The position numbers and the translations under genes are program-made. A model generated the notes under the pieces. It made no database searches, was not told the origin of the DNA, and saw only the letters and a program-made list of their open reading frames with translations. This document shows positions 50,581-59,716 of a stretch of 64,000 nucleotides of DNA, in pieces. Source of the DNA: JAWWPY01 sp963822825 (GTDB taxonomy: Bacteria > Actinomycetota > Actinomycetes > Streptosporangiales > Streptosporangiaceae); NCBI GenBank assembly GCA_963822825.1, contig CAWGIW010000006.1:434001-498000 (forward strand), read 5' to 3'. Numbering within the stretch: the first letter of the stretch is position 1; each line of letters begins with the position of its first letter.

Positions 50581-51331
50581 AACGGTGCCAGCGGCGGCCA
50601 CCTCAGCGGCGGCCTTGCCGGCGGCAGCGGCCGGCCGGGCTACGGAGCCGGCGACCGGGAGCTGACCAATCCTCAGCCTGCCTACCCAGCCGCGTGGCCT
50701 GCCGACCGCGGGCCAGCTCCACAGCCGACCTCACAGCCGACCCCACTGTCGGCCCCGCCGCCGGTGAACCAGCCGGCTCCGCCGCCGGCGTCGTCGCGCG
50801 GGCCGGCCGGGAATCCCTATGGCAGCTACGTGAACAATTCCCCAGCCGGCCCCGCGGGCGGTCACGCTGCCGGATATCCCGAGGACCGGGCGCGGACGGA
50901 CACCGGCTACGGAAGCTATCCAGCCGCCGCGGACACGGGCTACCCGGACCCCCCATTCAGGCCGCCTGCAGGATCTGATCCTGCCGCCGGCCGGCCGGGA
51001 CAGGACAGCGGCTGGCACGCGGCGCCGCCGCCAGCAGCACCCGATATTTCGGCCGACCCGGCCAGCCACTACTTCTACACGGGCGGGTCTGGCTATCCTG
51101 ACGCCGCTGGTTACGGCGCCGGGCGTCCGGCGGCGGATCCGGGCTACCCGGCCGGTTACACGGAGCCGGCTGAGCCTGTGACGGGCACCTACAACGGCGG
51201 CGGATACGCCGACGGATACGGCACGGACCCGTACGATCCGGACGGATATGGCGGCTACCAGCCGCGTCAGGCTTGACAAACCCGACCACTGCGCCGCGAG
51301 AATGTGCCGACCGACGCTAAGGGCAGGGGAC

Positions 51332-51622
51332 ATGCTGAACGGAAGGCGCGATCACGCACGCAGCTACCATTTGCACCGGCTGGCGACAGCCCTCGACACC
51401 AGGGGCTTGCACGCGACGGTAAAGACCACCTATCCTGCCGCTCTGCATATTTTCACTCCGGGTGCATCAATGCTTGCGGAAAGTATTGACTGCACTCCGG
51501 GCACTGACGGCAGTGGCCGCCTGCGCTGGTATTACCGCTGGTCCTGGGGAGAACTCCTGCACGACACCGAGGATCCGTCGGGCGCCGCCGCGAAGATCGC
51601 CGAGGTCCTGTCCTCTCGGTGA
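51332..51622 (+). CDS. Small hypothetical protein
   Basis: 96 residues, MLNGRRDHARSYHLHRLATA; AGGGGA lies close upstream of ATG 51332. It contains LHATVKTTYPAALHIFTPGA and LRWYYRWSWGELLHDTEDPS, giving an alpha/beta appearance with a Trp/Tyr-rich strand. I do not recognise a family. The frame is clean, and it ends 14 bases from the end of the convergent phospholipase gene. Confidence 0.6.
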   Translation: MLNGRRDHARSYHLHRLATALDTRGLHATVKTTYPAALHIFTPGASMLAESIDCTPGTDGSGRLRWYYRWSWGELLHDTEDPSGAAAKIAEVLSSR

Positions 51623-51635
51623 TCAGATCTCCTGG

Positions 51636-53084
51636 TTACCAGGAGCCCCATCGCAGGCTGGGCTCGGGCAAGGATGGGGGCTCGAGGAAGGCTGGCGGCC
51701 CGCTCAGATCCAGCGCGTCGAGTGGCGTGGCCGCGGCGGCGTCCCTGGCGGTCAGCGGCGGCAGGTTCCACTTCTGCTCGACGATCTTGAGCACCGACGT
51801 GTGGTCGAGTACCTGGGTGCACACGTAATCCGGGCGCGCATAGGGAGACACGATTACGGCGGGGACGCGGAACCCGTACCGGTCGTAGCGACGCGGCCCG
51901 GAATCAAGCTGCTCGACGTGGGCGACATAGGCGGGGAAGAACAGCCGTATGGCGGATCGCAGCCAGGATCGCTCGGTCAGCACGCAGCGGCCCTCGACGT
52001 CGTCGGGCTCCACGGCGTCCGGCGGCGGGACGTGATCGTAGTAGCCGCCGTGCTCGTCATACAGCCAGATCAGCAGGGTATTCTCCCACGCCTTACCGTG
52101 CATGACCCGGTTGATCACTTCGGAGGCGAAGCTCTCGCCCTTCCTGATGTCCTGCGGGTTCTCCTCGGAGTAGGCGTCGAAGTCGGGGTCGACAATGCTG
52201 AACGCGGGCAGCGTGCCGTTGTCCGCGTCCGCGAAGAACTGGTCGGTGCTGCGGATATGCAGCATGCACCGCGCCATGCCGAGCGGGAAGATGTCCGCGG
52301 TGAACTGCATATCTTTGTGAACTCCCTGCAGTAGCGGCGGGAACAGCCGGCGCAGGGACATGATCCGGCGGCGCAGGACCCGGCGCCGGTGACGCAGGAA
52401 GCGCCTCAGGCTGGACCGGTCCCCGGCCACTGGATGGTAGTTGGCCCACGAGATACCGTGCCGGGTCAGCAAGTCGAAGATGGTCCCGGCAGGCGGATAG
52501 TCCGCCAGGTCGTAGGGCAGATCGTCGATCAGCCCGTGTGCCGTCCCCGCGATCAGGAACCGGCGGTTGGGGAACGTGGGTCCCAGGCAGGAACTGAACC
52601 AGTGGTCCGCCAGCGGAAAGGTCCGGGCCAGCCCGTAGTAGAACGGCAGGTCGCGTTCGGACCAGTAACCCATGCCCAGGGTGGCATCCCGGCCCGGCAG
52701 CAGAGCCTGGATGTTGCTCACGAACCCGTCGCCTTTGCCATTACCCCATTGCAGGTGGGTCGCGTGCCAGCCCTGCGTCGGCACCCCCGGCTGCTGGGCC
52801 GTGGTGGCCAGGTGATGGGCCGGAACAGACCCCCCGTCCGCACCCAGATTGGACACGTCCGGCTGGCCGTTTGGGCCGAGCGGGAATCCCTCACCGCGGC
52901 CCTGGAGCATGCCCAGATAGTTGTCGTAGGAGTGGTTCTCCATCATCAGGACCACGATGTGCTTAATCTGCGGCAGCAGGTCACTGCCCGCCGGGAGGTC
53001 CGGCCGCGGAAGCGGCCCGGCCGGCCGGGCACCGAGGCTGCGGGACAGGCGCCGTACCTCGCGGCGCTCGAGCCGGTTCCACAC
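51636..53084 (-). CDS. Phospholipase C/acid phosphatase-type phosphoesterase
   Basis: 482 residues. HIVVLMMENHSYDNYLG (42-58) is the PF04185 signature, Glu49 and Asn50 being metal/phosphate ligands. LADHWFSSCLGPTFPNRRFL, FSIVDPDFDAYSEENPQDI and LLIWLYDEHGGYYDHVPPP complete the active site (DEHGG). No obvious signal peptide precedes it from the chosen GTG at 53084 (AAGGTGG upstream), unlike the exported phospholipases C. It follows the diacylglycerol kinase gene by 40 bases on the same strand, suggesting linked lipid turnover. Confidence 0.82.
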   Translation of the reverse strand: MWNRLERREVRRLSRSLGARPAGPLPRPDLPAGSDLLPQIKHIVVLMMENHSYDNYLGMLQGRGEGFPLGPNGQPDVSNLGADGGSVPAHHLATTAQQPGVPTQGWHATHLQWGNGKGDGFVSNIQALLPGRDATLGMGYWSERDLPFYYGLARTFPLADHWFSSCLGPTFPNRRFLIAGTAHGLIDDLPYDLADYPPAGTIFDLLTRHGISWANYHPVAGDRSSLRRFLRHRRRVLRRRIMSLRRLFPPLLQGVHKDMQFTADIFPLGMARCMLHIRSTDQFFADADNGTLPAFSIVDPDFDAYSEENPQDIRKGESFASEVINRVMHGKAWENTLLIWLYDEHGGYYDHVPPPDAVEPDDVEGRCVLTERSWLRSAIRLFFPAYVAHVEQLDSGPRRYDRYGFRVPAVIVSPYARPDYVCTQVLDHTSVLKIVEQKWNLPPLTARDAAAATPLDALDLSGPPAFLEPPSLPEPSLRWGSW

Positions 53085-53124
53085 GTTCGCGCCACCTTCG
53101 GGGGTTGGATGTCGCGGTATCGTC

Positions 53125-54049
53125 TCACGGAGCTTGGTGTGCGCTACCCTCTTCGGCCGGGGCCATGCGTGCCGCGGGCGGCACGCGGAGCAGCAGCTTG
53201 CCGGGCTGGACGGCGACCTTGAGCTGCCGGGTGCGGCCGATGACTTCTCCGTCGACTTCCCACAACTGCGGACGGTCGAGGTCGATGCGCAGCTCACGGA
53301 AGGTGCTGTGGACCACACGCCCGGGCGCGCTGCGCCGCATCAGCACGTGCGCCGCGAGCGCGAGCCAGCCGGCACCCCCCGGCGGTCAGAACCACGAGAT
53401 CCAGCTGCCCATCATCCGGTTCCGCGTCCGGCAGCAGCGGCACGCCGCCCTGCAGCGTCCCGACATTTCCCACAATGATCCCGCTGGCCCGGCGGCGCAG
53501 CGGCGGCCCGCTGTCGGCCCGCAGGCTGGCCCGTACCGGCCGGTCCCGCAGATGCCGCAGCGCGGAAACGGCGTAGGCGGCCCAGCCCAGGCGCTTCTTG
53601 AGCTGCTCGCTGGTGCCGTCGAGCATTTTCGCGTCCAGGCCAACGCCCGCCATGACCAGAAACGGGCTGCCGTTCGCGGTGCCCACATCCAGTTCTCGGT
53701 CGGCGCCGGTCAGCCCGACAACCAGCGCGTCGCCGAGTTCGAGGGGCAGTCCGAGGTTTCGGGCCAGCAGGTTTCCTGTTCCCAGCGGCAGCACGGCGAG
53801 CGGTATGCCGCTGCCCGCCAGCCCCGACGCGCACGCGGTGACGGTGCCGTCGCCACCGCTGGCCACGACCAGATCAACCCGGGCCGCCGCGGCCTCCCGG
53901 GCCTGCCCCTGCCCTGGATCATCCACCGTCGTTTCCAGCCACAACGGCTCGTCCCACCCCTGATCGGACATCATCTGGCCGACGTCAGTCCTGAATTTCG
54001 GCAGGTCGTCGTGTTTCGTGGGATTAACCACCACCGCCGCGCGGCTCAT
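53125..54049 (-). pseudogene. Diacylglycerol/lipid kinase (YegS/Rv2252-like), one frameshift
   Basis: ATG 54049 starts MSRAAVVVNPTKHDDLPKFR. GGDGT at residues 65-69 is the nucleotide-binding loop of the DAGK catalytic domain, followed by LPLGTGNLLARNLGLPLELG. The second domain carries GIIVGNVGTLQGGVPLLPDA and DGQLDLVVLTAGG. At a run of six G residues (about 53377) the frame changes to WLALAAHVLMRRSAPGRVVH and QLWEVDGEVIGRTRQLKVAV, the normal C-terminus. A single homopolymer indel, so this may well be an intact gene. It phosphorylates diacylglycerol or a related lipid at the membrane. Confidence 0.75.
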
Positions 54050-54216
54050 CGCTGCTCGCCCGCACGATCGACTGGCGGGTCTGATTCGGGCATAGCGGCT
54101 CCGGACGAGTTTTTCAGGGTGGGCCAGACACAGCGTACGGCTAGCCTGAGCCGCGATGAGCGGCACCGGGCCATGGTGGCAGAAGGCCGTGCTCGACCAG
54201 GTCTATCCGCGCAGGC

Positions 54217-55242
54217 CTACCCGATCGTGCCCGGGCCGGTGGCCAACAGGCGGCCCGGGTGAAACGCCCCGGCCAGCCGGTCGATGGTCGCGTCGAGTTG
54301 CTGGTTGACGCGGCGCCGGCTGGCGTCCGCGTCGTGCCACTCGATGATCTCGCGGGCGCCCCGCGAGAACGGCACCGTTGCGGTCCACCCGGGCACCAGA
54401 CTCTTGATCTTGGTGTTGTCGAACACGGCCGCGTGCGCCTTGTCGCCGAGCAGACTGGCCCCCCACTCCGGGTCCACGGCCGCCACGGCATCGGACGGCA
54501 CGTGCACGATCCGGGGTTCCGCGCCCGCCGCCGCGGCCAGCACGCAAGCGATCTGGTTCCAGGTCAGGGTCTCGTCTGAGGTGATGTGAAAGGTGTCGCC
54601 GACCGCCCGTGGCTGGGCCAGCAGCCCGGCAAAGGCCCGTGCGAAATCGGTGTGATGCGTCAAGGTCCACGGCGACGTACCGTCGCCGTGGACGACGATC
54701 GGGACACCGCGGCGCATCCGGTCGATCATTGTCCAGCCACCCTCGAAAGGCACCGACGTGGGGTCGTAGGTGTGCGACGGCCGCACGATCGTGGCCGGGA
54801 ATCCCTCTTCGCGGTACGCGCGGACGAGGAGATCCTCGCAAGCGATCTTGTCCCGGGAATAGGGCCAGTAAGGGTTGCGCAGCGGGGTCGACTCGGTGAT
54901 GGGCAGCCGGACCGGCGGCGTCTGATAAGCGGACGCCGAGCTGATGAATACGTACTGGCCGGCACGGCCGCGGAACATCTCGAGGTCGGCGCGGACATGA
55001 TCGGGGGTGAAGGCGAGATACTCCACGACCACGTCGAACTCCCGGTCGCCGAGCGCGTTCCGCACCGACTGCGGGTCCCGGATGTCGCCGGTCAGCACGC
55101 GCGCCTCAGGCGGGGCCGGCCGCACGGCGGTCGTGCCGCGGTTCATCATGAACAGGTCGAAGCCGACATTGACCGCCTGGTGGGCGCACGCCGTACTGAT
55201 CACGCCCGTGCCGCCGATGAAGAGCACGCGGGGCGCAGTCAT
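54217..55242 (-). CDS. NAD-dependent epimerase/dehydratase (atypical extended SDR)
   Basis: 341 residues, intact. The Rossmann motif GGTGVIS (10-16) is slightly atypical. SSASAY (101-106) and Tyr128-x-x-x-Lys132 (YSRDK) give the catalytic residues. HTDFARAFAGLLAQP and DTFHITSDETLTWNQIACVL are typical of the CSP41/NAD-dependent sugar-nucleotide-like SDRs. The substrate is unknown. It lies 168 bases upstream of the lipid kinase on the same strand. Confidence 0.83.
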   Translation of the reverse strand: MTAPRVLFIGGTGVISTACAHQAVNVGFDLFMMNRGTTAVRPAPPEARVLTGDIRDPQSVRNALGDREFDVVVEYLAFTPDHVRADLEMFRGRAGQYVFISSASAYQTPPVRLPITESTPLRNPYWPYSRDKIACEDLLVRAYREEGFPATIVRPSHTYDPTSVPFEGGWTMIDRMRRGVPIVVHGDGTSPWTLTHHTDFARAFAGLLAQPRAVGDTFHITSDETLTWNQIACVLAAAAGAEPRIVHVPSDAVAAVDPEWGASLLGDKAHAAVFDNTKIKSLVPGWTATVPFSRGAREIIEWHDADASRRRVNQQLDATIDRLAGAFHPGRLLATGPGTIG

Positions 55243-55275
55243 GACATAGGCCTACCACAACGCCACCAGGCGCGC

Positions 55276-56067
55276 TCAGCCAGGCCAGTGCGTCGCCTGC
55301 GGCGAGCGCTGCCTGAGGTCATCGCGCACATCAGCGCCCAGACGGCGGGTCTCGCGCCGGTTGAGCGCCGCGCCGATCACCGCACCCGTGAGCAACGGCC
55401 CGAGGGACGTGGCGCTGCGCCCGGCCCGGGCCAGGAGCCGACGCTGGAGCTGCCTGCGCAGCGGCGAGCCCACGGCCAGGGCCAGCCCTCCGGGTGCGAG
55501 ACCCACCCCGCGCCGGTGCGCCCACGCCGCCACGTACGCCAGCATGCGCTCGGTAGCCGTACCCGGCGCGCGCTGGCCATAGACCTCGTGCAATTCAGCC
55601 ACCAACTTGATCTCGATGCCGACGAGAGCCAGGGCCTCGATCGCGACCTCGACGGGGGCAGCGGGCAGGGGCAGCACCATGGCGGTGCCGGCCGCCGCGC
55701 CCACCGCTCCCGCCGCCCGAGCCGCGCCCCGAATCAGCGCGTCGGCGAGTTCCTCGGGAGTGAGCCCCGGGAACTGCGCGCGCAGCGTCAGCTGGTCCCG
55801 CACGGGCAGGCGGGGCGCCATCGCGAGTACCTCGGCCGTCAGCCACCGGCCGCCATATTGCACACCGAACCAGGTGGCCCGCCCGCTGCGGGCGGCCAGC
55901 CGGGGGATCGCCGCGGTGAGCTTGCGGCGCCGTGACGGATCGGGGGTCTCGCTGATCTCGCCGACGAGCTCAGCCACCTCTCCCGGGAGCGCTTGCGCAG
56001 CCCGCTCGGCTGGCGGCTCAGCTGGCACTTCGGCTGGGCTGGCTGGTCGATGCGCGGAATTGTCCAT
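55276..56067 (-). CDS. Conserved actinobacterial protein of unknown function with central hydrophobic segment
   Basis: 263 residues. Pro/Ala-rich start, then ARSGRATWFGVQYGGRWLTA, an Ala/Gly-rich hydrophobic stretch GAAAGTAMVLPLPAAPVEVA that may be membrane-associated, and IEIKLVAELHEVYGQRAPG. The RLPVRDQ and ELHEVYG segments recur in actinobacterial hypothetical proteins. Clean frame, 33 bases from the epimerase start. Confidence 0.65.
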   Translation of the reverse strand: MDNSAHRPASPAEVPAEPPAERAAQALPGEVAELVGEISETPDPSRRRKLTAAIPRLAARSGRATWFGVQYGGRWLTAEVLAMAPRLPVRDQLTLRAQFPGLTPEELADALIRGAARAAGAVGAAAGTAMVLPLPAAPVEVAIEALALVGIEIKLVAELHEVYGQRAPGTATERMLAYVAAWAHRRGVGLAPGGLALAVGSPLRRQLQRRLLARAGRSATSLGPLLTGAVIGAALNRRETRRLGADVRDDLRQRSPQATHWPG

Positions 56068-56301
56068 GCGCTAGGGCTACCCGTGCGAGGCCTTCATACG
56101 CCGGTCACCGCGGCGGCGTTCCGGCATCGGGGGTATCGCGGATTGAGATTTCCCCAGATGATTGCAGTCTGAGGCAGGCCGATGAAGGCAGTCGGTGGCT
56201 GTGCACATCGCGACGGGGCAGGCTGATGGGGAGGCGGCGATCATGCACGCATCAATTGCGGCGGAACCGGCGCGCCTGGGCCCGTGGGCGGCCCCGGGCG
56301 G

Positions 56302-57224
56302 TCAGCGGACGGCCGTACCCGACGAAGTCGCGTGCACAACCGAAGACAGCAGATCGCCGAGAGCCCGGCTTCCCATTTCCCACGTGGCGTCCGCCACGAC
56401 CGCGCGTCCCGCCTCGACCATGCCTGACGCGGCCCGGCCGTCCTCCAGAGCCGTCAGCAGTGCCGATGCCCACGACGACGCGTCGTCCGGCGGCACGAGC
56501 ACGGCCGCCGATCCGCACACCTCGGCCAGCGACGGAATGGCGCTGGCCACCACGGGAACGCCGGCGGCCATGGCCTCCAGCACCGGGAGTCCGTACCCCT
56601 CGACGACCGAGGGGAAGGCGAAGACCCAGGCCGCCCGGTACACGGCGGCCAGCAATTCTTCGGCCACCTCGGGCACGAGCCTGACCCGGGACTGCAAGCC
56701 CAGTTCGGCGATCTGCGCGGGAGGGGCGCCCGGGTAGTGCCGCCGGATCTCGTCGAGAGTCGCCCGCGTCGGCGCGGTGACCGCGGCCGAGCGGCGCAGC
56801 ATGGCGTTGGTGACCACCTTGAGGCCGAGCTGGCGGTGCCAGCCGCCGGCGTGCCTGGCATTGGCCTCGATGATGCAGTCATGGATGGTGACCACCATCG
56901 GGCAGGGGCAGATGACCGGCGCGAACAAGGGGTGAGGCGCGTAGAGCACGGCGGCGCCCGCGTCCCGGATCAGCCGACCGAGTTCCCGGCACCGGTGCAC
57001 CGCACCCGGCCGGATGTAGGTGCCGAGCAACTCGGCCCACCCGGACACCCCCGCCAGCGGGAACAACTGGGTCCGGGCCGGGTTGACCAGGATCCGCAGC
57101 GCCAAGCCGTCCCGGCCGCCCCCATGTGCTCGGCCAGCTTCATCACCGACCTGGCGAGACCGTGAGCACCAGGCATCCCGTTGAGCCTCGCGTCAATGAG
57201 GATCGACCGCTGACCGCTGGCCAT
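56302..57224 (-). pseudogene. GT4-family glycosyltransferase with internal deletion and one frameshift
   Basis: ATG 57224 gives MASGQRSILIDARLNGMPGA; after a shift at a C run (about 57115) the frame reads LRILVNPARTQLFPLAG. ALYAPHP-like and MVVTIHDCIIEANARHAGGW form the acceptor domain. GAPPAQIAELGLQSRVRLVP then leads directly to VFAFPSVVEGYGLPVLEAMA, the E-x7-E donor motif. About 70-80 residues expected between these (start of the second Rossmann domain, GR-HKN-) are missing. Likely inactive. Confidence 0.6.
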
Positions 57225-57301
57225 GTCCGCCCCGCCGTGTTCCCGCGCCCAACAACGCGATCGCCGATTCCGATAGGGAGACCATTGTGAAGCCGCCCCT
57301 G

Positions 57302-57715
57302 ATGATTGAAGCGAGCGGTTGACCAAGTCGTTCGGCCCGGCCCGGGTTGTCACCGGGCTGAACATGCGGGTGCCCGCGGGTGCCGCCCTCGGCCTGCTCG
57401 GGCCGAACGGGGCGGGCAAGACAACCATCGTGCGGATGCTCACCGCCGGGCCAATCTGGTCATGATCGGCGAGCTTGGCCGGCTGCCACGGCGTCAGGCA
57501 AAACGGCGGGCGGCTGACTTGCTGGCGCAGTTCGACCTGGAGGACGCGGCCGGGCGGCCGGTCCGGACCTACTCCGGCGGGATGAGGCGCCGGCTGGACC
57601 TCGCGGCGAGCCTGATCGGCCGGCCCCGGGTGCTGTTTCTCGATGAGCCGACGACCGGGCTCGATCCCCGCAGCCGGCTGGTCATGTGGGACATCATCCG
57701 CGCACCATCAGCGGC
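57302..57715 (+). pseudogene. ABC transporter ATP-binding protein (DrrA-type) remnant
   Basis: MIEASG, then after one missing base LTKSFGPARVVTGLNMRVPA and the Walker A GPNGAGKTTIVRMLTAG. About 40 residues including the Q-loop are deleted before ANLVMIGELGRLPRRQAKRR. The signature YSGGMRRRLDLAASLIG and Walker B VLFLDEPTTGLDPRSRLVMW follow. The sequence passes into a glycosyltransferase at about 57716, losing its C-terminal third. Confidence 0.65.
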
Positions 57716-58441
57716 GTCGGGGCGCTGTTCGCCGCCGTCCCCGACGTGGTGCACATCCATTCCCCGCTACTGCTCGGGGTTCTCGCGCAGATGAGGGCAC
57801 GCCGGCTGGGCGTACCGGTCGTGTACACGAACCACTACCTGCCGGTGAACGTGAACCCCGCGCGGCGCCGGAGGCCGGGCGCGTTCGACGGCTCCTTCTA
57901 CGCTTACGTCATCGGCTTCTCGAATCGGTGCAACTACGTGACCGCTCCCAGCGCGACCGCGCTCGGCCTGCTGCGTGAGCATGGGCTGCGCATCCCATCC
58001 ATGGTCATTTCCAACGGTGTGGACGCCGGGACGTACTCCCCCGGCCCCGCGGATGAGCGGCTTCGCGACCGCTACGGCCTGCGGCGGGACCGGCCGCTCA
58101 TTCTCTCGGTCGGCCGCCTCAGCGCGGAGAAGCGCATCGATGTCCTCATCGGCGCGGCCGCCCGCCTCACTCGGGAGGCCCAGATCGTCATCGCCGGCTC
58201 CGGCCCCCAGGAGGCCGAACTGGTCCGTCACGGAAGGAGCGGGTTTCTGTTCCGGCGCGGATGCGCCGAGGAGATGGCGGTGTATCTGGACACCCTGGCC
58301 GGTGACCCGGGGCTGCGCCGGGGGATGGCCGCCGCCGGCTCACGGATCGTCAGCGCACACGGGCGCCACGCCGCGCTGAGGGCCTGGGAGTCGCTCTACG
58401 GTCTCCTGGCCCGGGCCGGGCACCGTGGGAGGCCGCGTTGA
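57716..58441 (+). pseudogene. GT4-family glycosyltransferase, N-terminally truncated and internally deleted
   Basis: Enters at GVGALFAAVPDVVHIHSPLL and LGVPVVYTNHYLPVNVNPAR, then SNRCNYVTAPSATALGLLRE, SMVISNGVDAGTYSP and ILSVGRLSAEKRIDVLIGAA, as in mannosyl/glucosyl-lipid GT4 enzymes. After IVIAGSGPQEAEL it jumps to VRHGRSGFLFRRG; about 70-80 residues with the E-x7-E donor motif are missing. The first 70 or so residues were replaced by the ABC remnant. The reading frame is otherwise open, and its stop overlaps the start of the next gene (TTGA), so it may still be translated. Confidence 0.6.
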
Positions 58442-59661
58442 CGCCCGCGGCGGAAACGGCGCCCGCCGCGCCGGGCCGCCGCGTGCGGCCACCTGCCCCG
58501 GTGCCGCTGCTCTTCCTCATCGCCGACACCGGCGGGGGACACCGGAGCGCGGCCCGGGCGGTGGGCCAGGCCCTCGAAGTGGCCTACCCGGGACGGTTCG
58601 CCACCGTCCTCTGTGACCCGCTTGGGGGTCCAGGCGCGTTCCGGCCGCTGCGCTGGGTCACCGGTCTGTACGGTCCTTCGATCAGGCTGACGCCGTGGAT
58701 ATGGGGGGCCATCTACCACGGCTTCAATTCCCGGCCCGCCATGAGATGGCTCCGTCGGGCCGTGTTTCCCCTGGCGGCCCGGCCGGTCGCTGCCGCCGTG
58801 GCGGCCCATCAGCCCGCTGCCATCGTGTCCTTCCACCCGCTGACCGCCGGAGCGGCGGTCAGGGCCCTGCACGGCGCGGCGGACCGGCCGCCCGTCGTCA
58901 CCGTGGTCACCGACCTGGTCACCACGCACCTGTCCTGGCGCTGGGTTCAGGTGGACCGGATCGTCGTGCCGTCCGCGGAGGTCAGCTGGCACTGTCATCG
59001 CAGCGGGATCGCCCCCGATCGCTACGTGGAAATCGGGCTGCCCGTCACCCCGGAATTCGTGAGCGCCCCGCTCCAGGCCCACGAACGCCGGGTCGTGCGC
59101 CGCTCGCTCGGCCTGAACGGCCGGCAGTTCCTCGTCGTCGTAACCGGTGGGGCCGAGGGTTCGGGCGGCATCTACCGGCGCACCGCCGCCATCCTCAGGC
59201 GGCTCGACGACGTCGCCGTGGTCGCTATCTGCGGCCGTAATCGCCACCTGCACCGCAGACTGACCCGCCTGGCCGTGCGGTCCGGCGGGCGCCTGACCGT
59301 GCAGGGCTTCGTGGACAACATGGCCGAGTGGCTGCGCTGCGCCGACCTGGTCGTCACGAAGGCGGGCCCGGGCACCATTGCCGAGGCCGCGTGCTGCGGC
59401 GCGCCGCTGGTGCTGACCTCCTATGTGCCTGGCCAGGAAGAAGGCAACACCGAGTTCGTGGTCGCCGCCGGCGCTGGGCGGTACGTGCCGGGCGTGCGGC
59501 AGCTCGTTCATGAGATCGGCCGGCTGCGCGGTGACCCCATCGCCGTGGAAACAATGCGAATGGCGTCAGCCCGGCTGAGCCGGCCGAGCGCGGCCGCCGA
59601 GATCGCCACTTTGCTGGCTGACCTGGTCGGGGCGGCGCATCCTCGCGTCAGCGGGGTGTGA
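58438..59661 (+). CDS. GT28-type glycolipid glycosyltransferase (MGDG-synthase-like)
   Basis: 407 residues, intact. LLFLIADTGGGHRSAARAVG near residues 24-43 is the membrane-lipid acceptor motif of MGDG synthase and processive diacylglycerol glucosyltransferases. VTVVTDLVTTHLSWRWVQVD, VVTGGAEGSGGIYRRTAAIL, FVDNMAEWLRCADLVVTKAG and PGTIAEAACCGAPLVL form the UDP-sugar domain of GT28. It probably adds a sugar to diacylglycerol at the inner membrane face. TTG 58438 overlaps the stop of the previous gene and has GGGAGG upstream. Together with the lipid kinase and phospholipase-like genes it marks a glycolipid neighbourhood. Confidence 0.83.
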   Translation: MTPAAETAPAAPGRRVRPPAPVPLLFLIADTGGGHRSAARAVGQALEVAYPGRFATVLCDPLGGPGAFRPLRWVTGLYGPSIRLTPWIWGAIYHGFNSRPAMRWLRRAVFPLAARPVAAAVAAHQPAAIVSFHPLTAGAAVRALHGAADRPPVVTVVTDLVTTHLSWRWVQVDRIVVPSAEVSWHCHRSGIAPDRYVEIGLPVTPEFVSAPLQAHERRVVRRSLGLNGRQFLVVVTGGAEGSGGIYRRTAAILRRLDDVAVVAICGRNRHLHRRLTRLAVRSGGRLTVQGFVDNMAEWLRCADLVVTKAGPGTIAEAACCGAPLVLTSYVPGQEEGNTEFVVAAGAGRYVPGVRQLVHEIGRLRGDPIAVETMRMASARLSRPSAAAEIATLLADLVGAAHPRVSGV

Positions 59662-59716
59662 GCGCCGCCTTGAGGGCCCGGTGGCCTCGACCACGCCCAG
59701 CGGGCCTGCACCGCGC

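Larger units (their letters stand above)
48852..51276 (+). pseudogene. Membrane-anchored Pro/Gly-rich protein with tandem repeats, two frameshifts
   Basis: ATG 48852: MTLLLVGIVAVILVILVAAY is a single N-terminal membrane helix. A long charged, Pro-rich and disordered region follows. The segment WPSTEWDKLSDEQYWAELSA is the only ordered-looking part and resembles a motif in actinobacterial proteins of unknown function. The frame changes near 49895 to enter PPSMP repeats, LAMLTSLANSPTQRRPGAAS and the 19-residue RGSTGDYPNGASGASGSYP repeats, and again in repeat copy 4 (one base missing), after which a Gly/Tyr-rich tail ends YGGYQPRQA. Repaired length about 800 residues. Function unknown; such tails are typical of intracellular scaffolds at the membrane. 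Confidence 0.6.
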
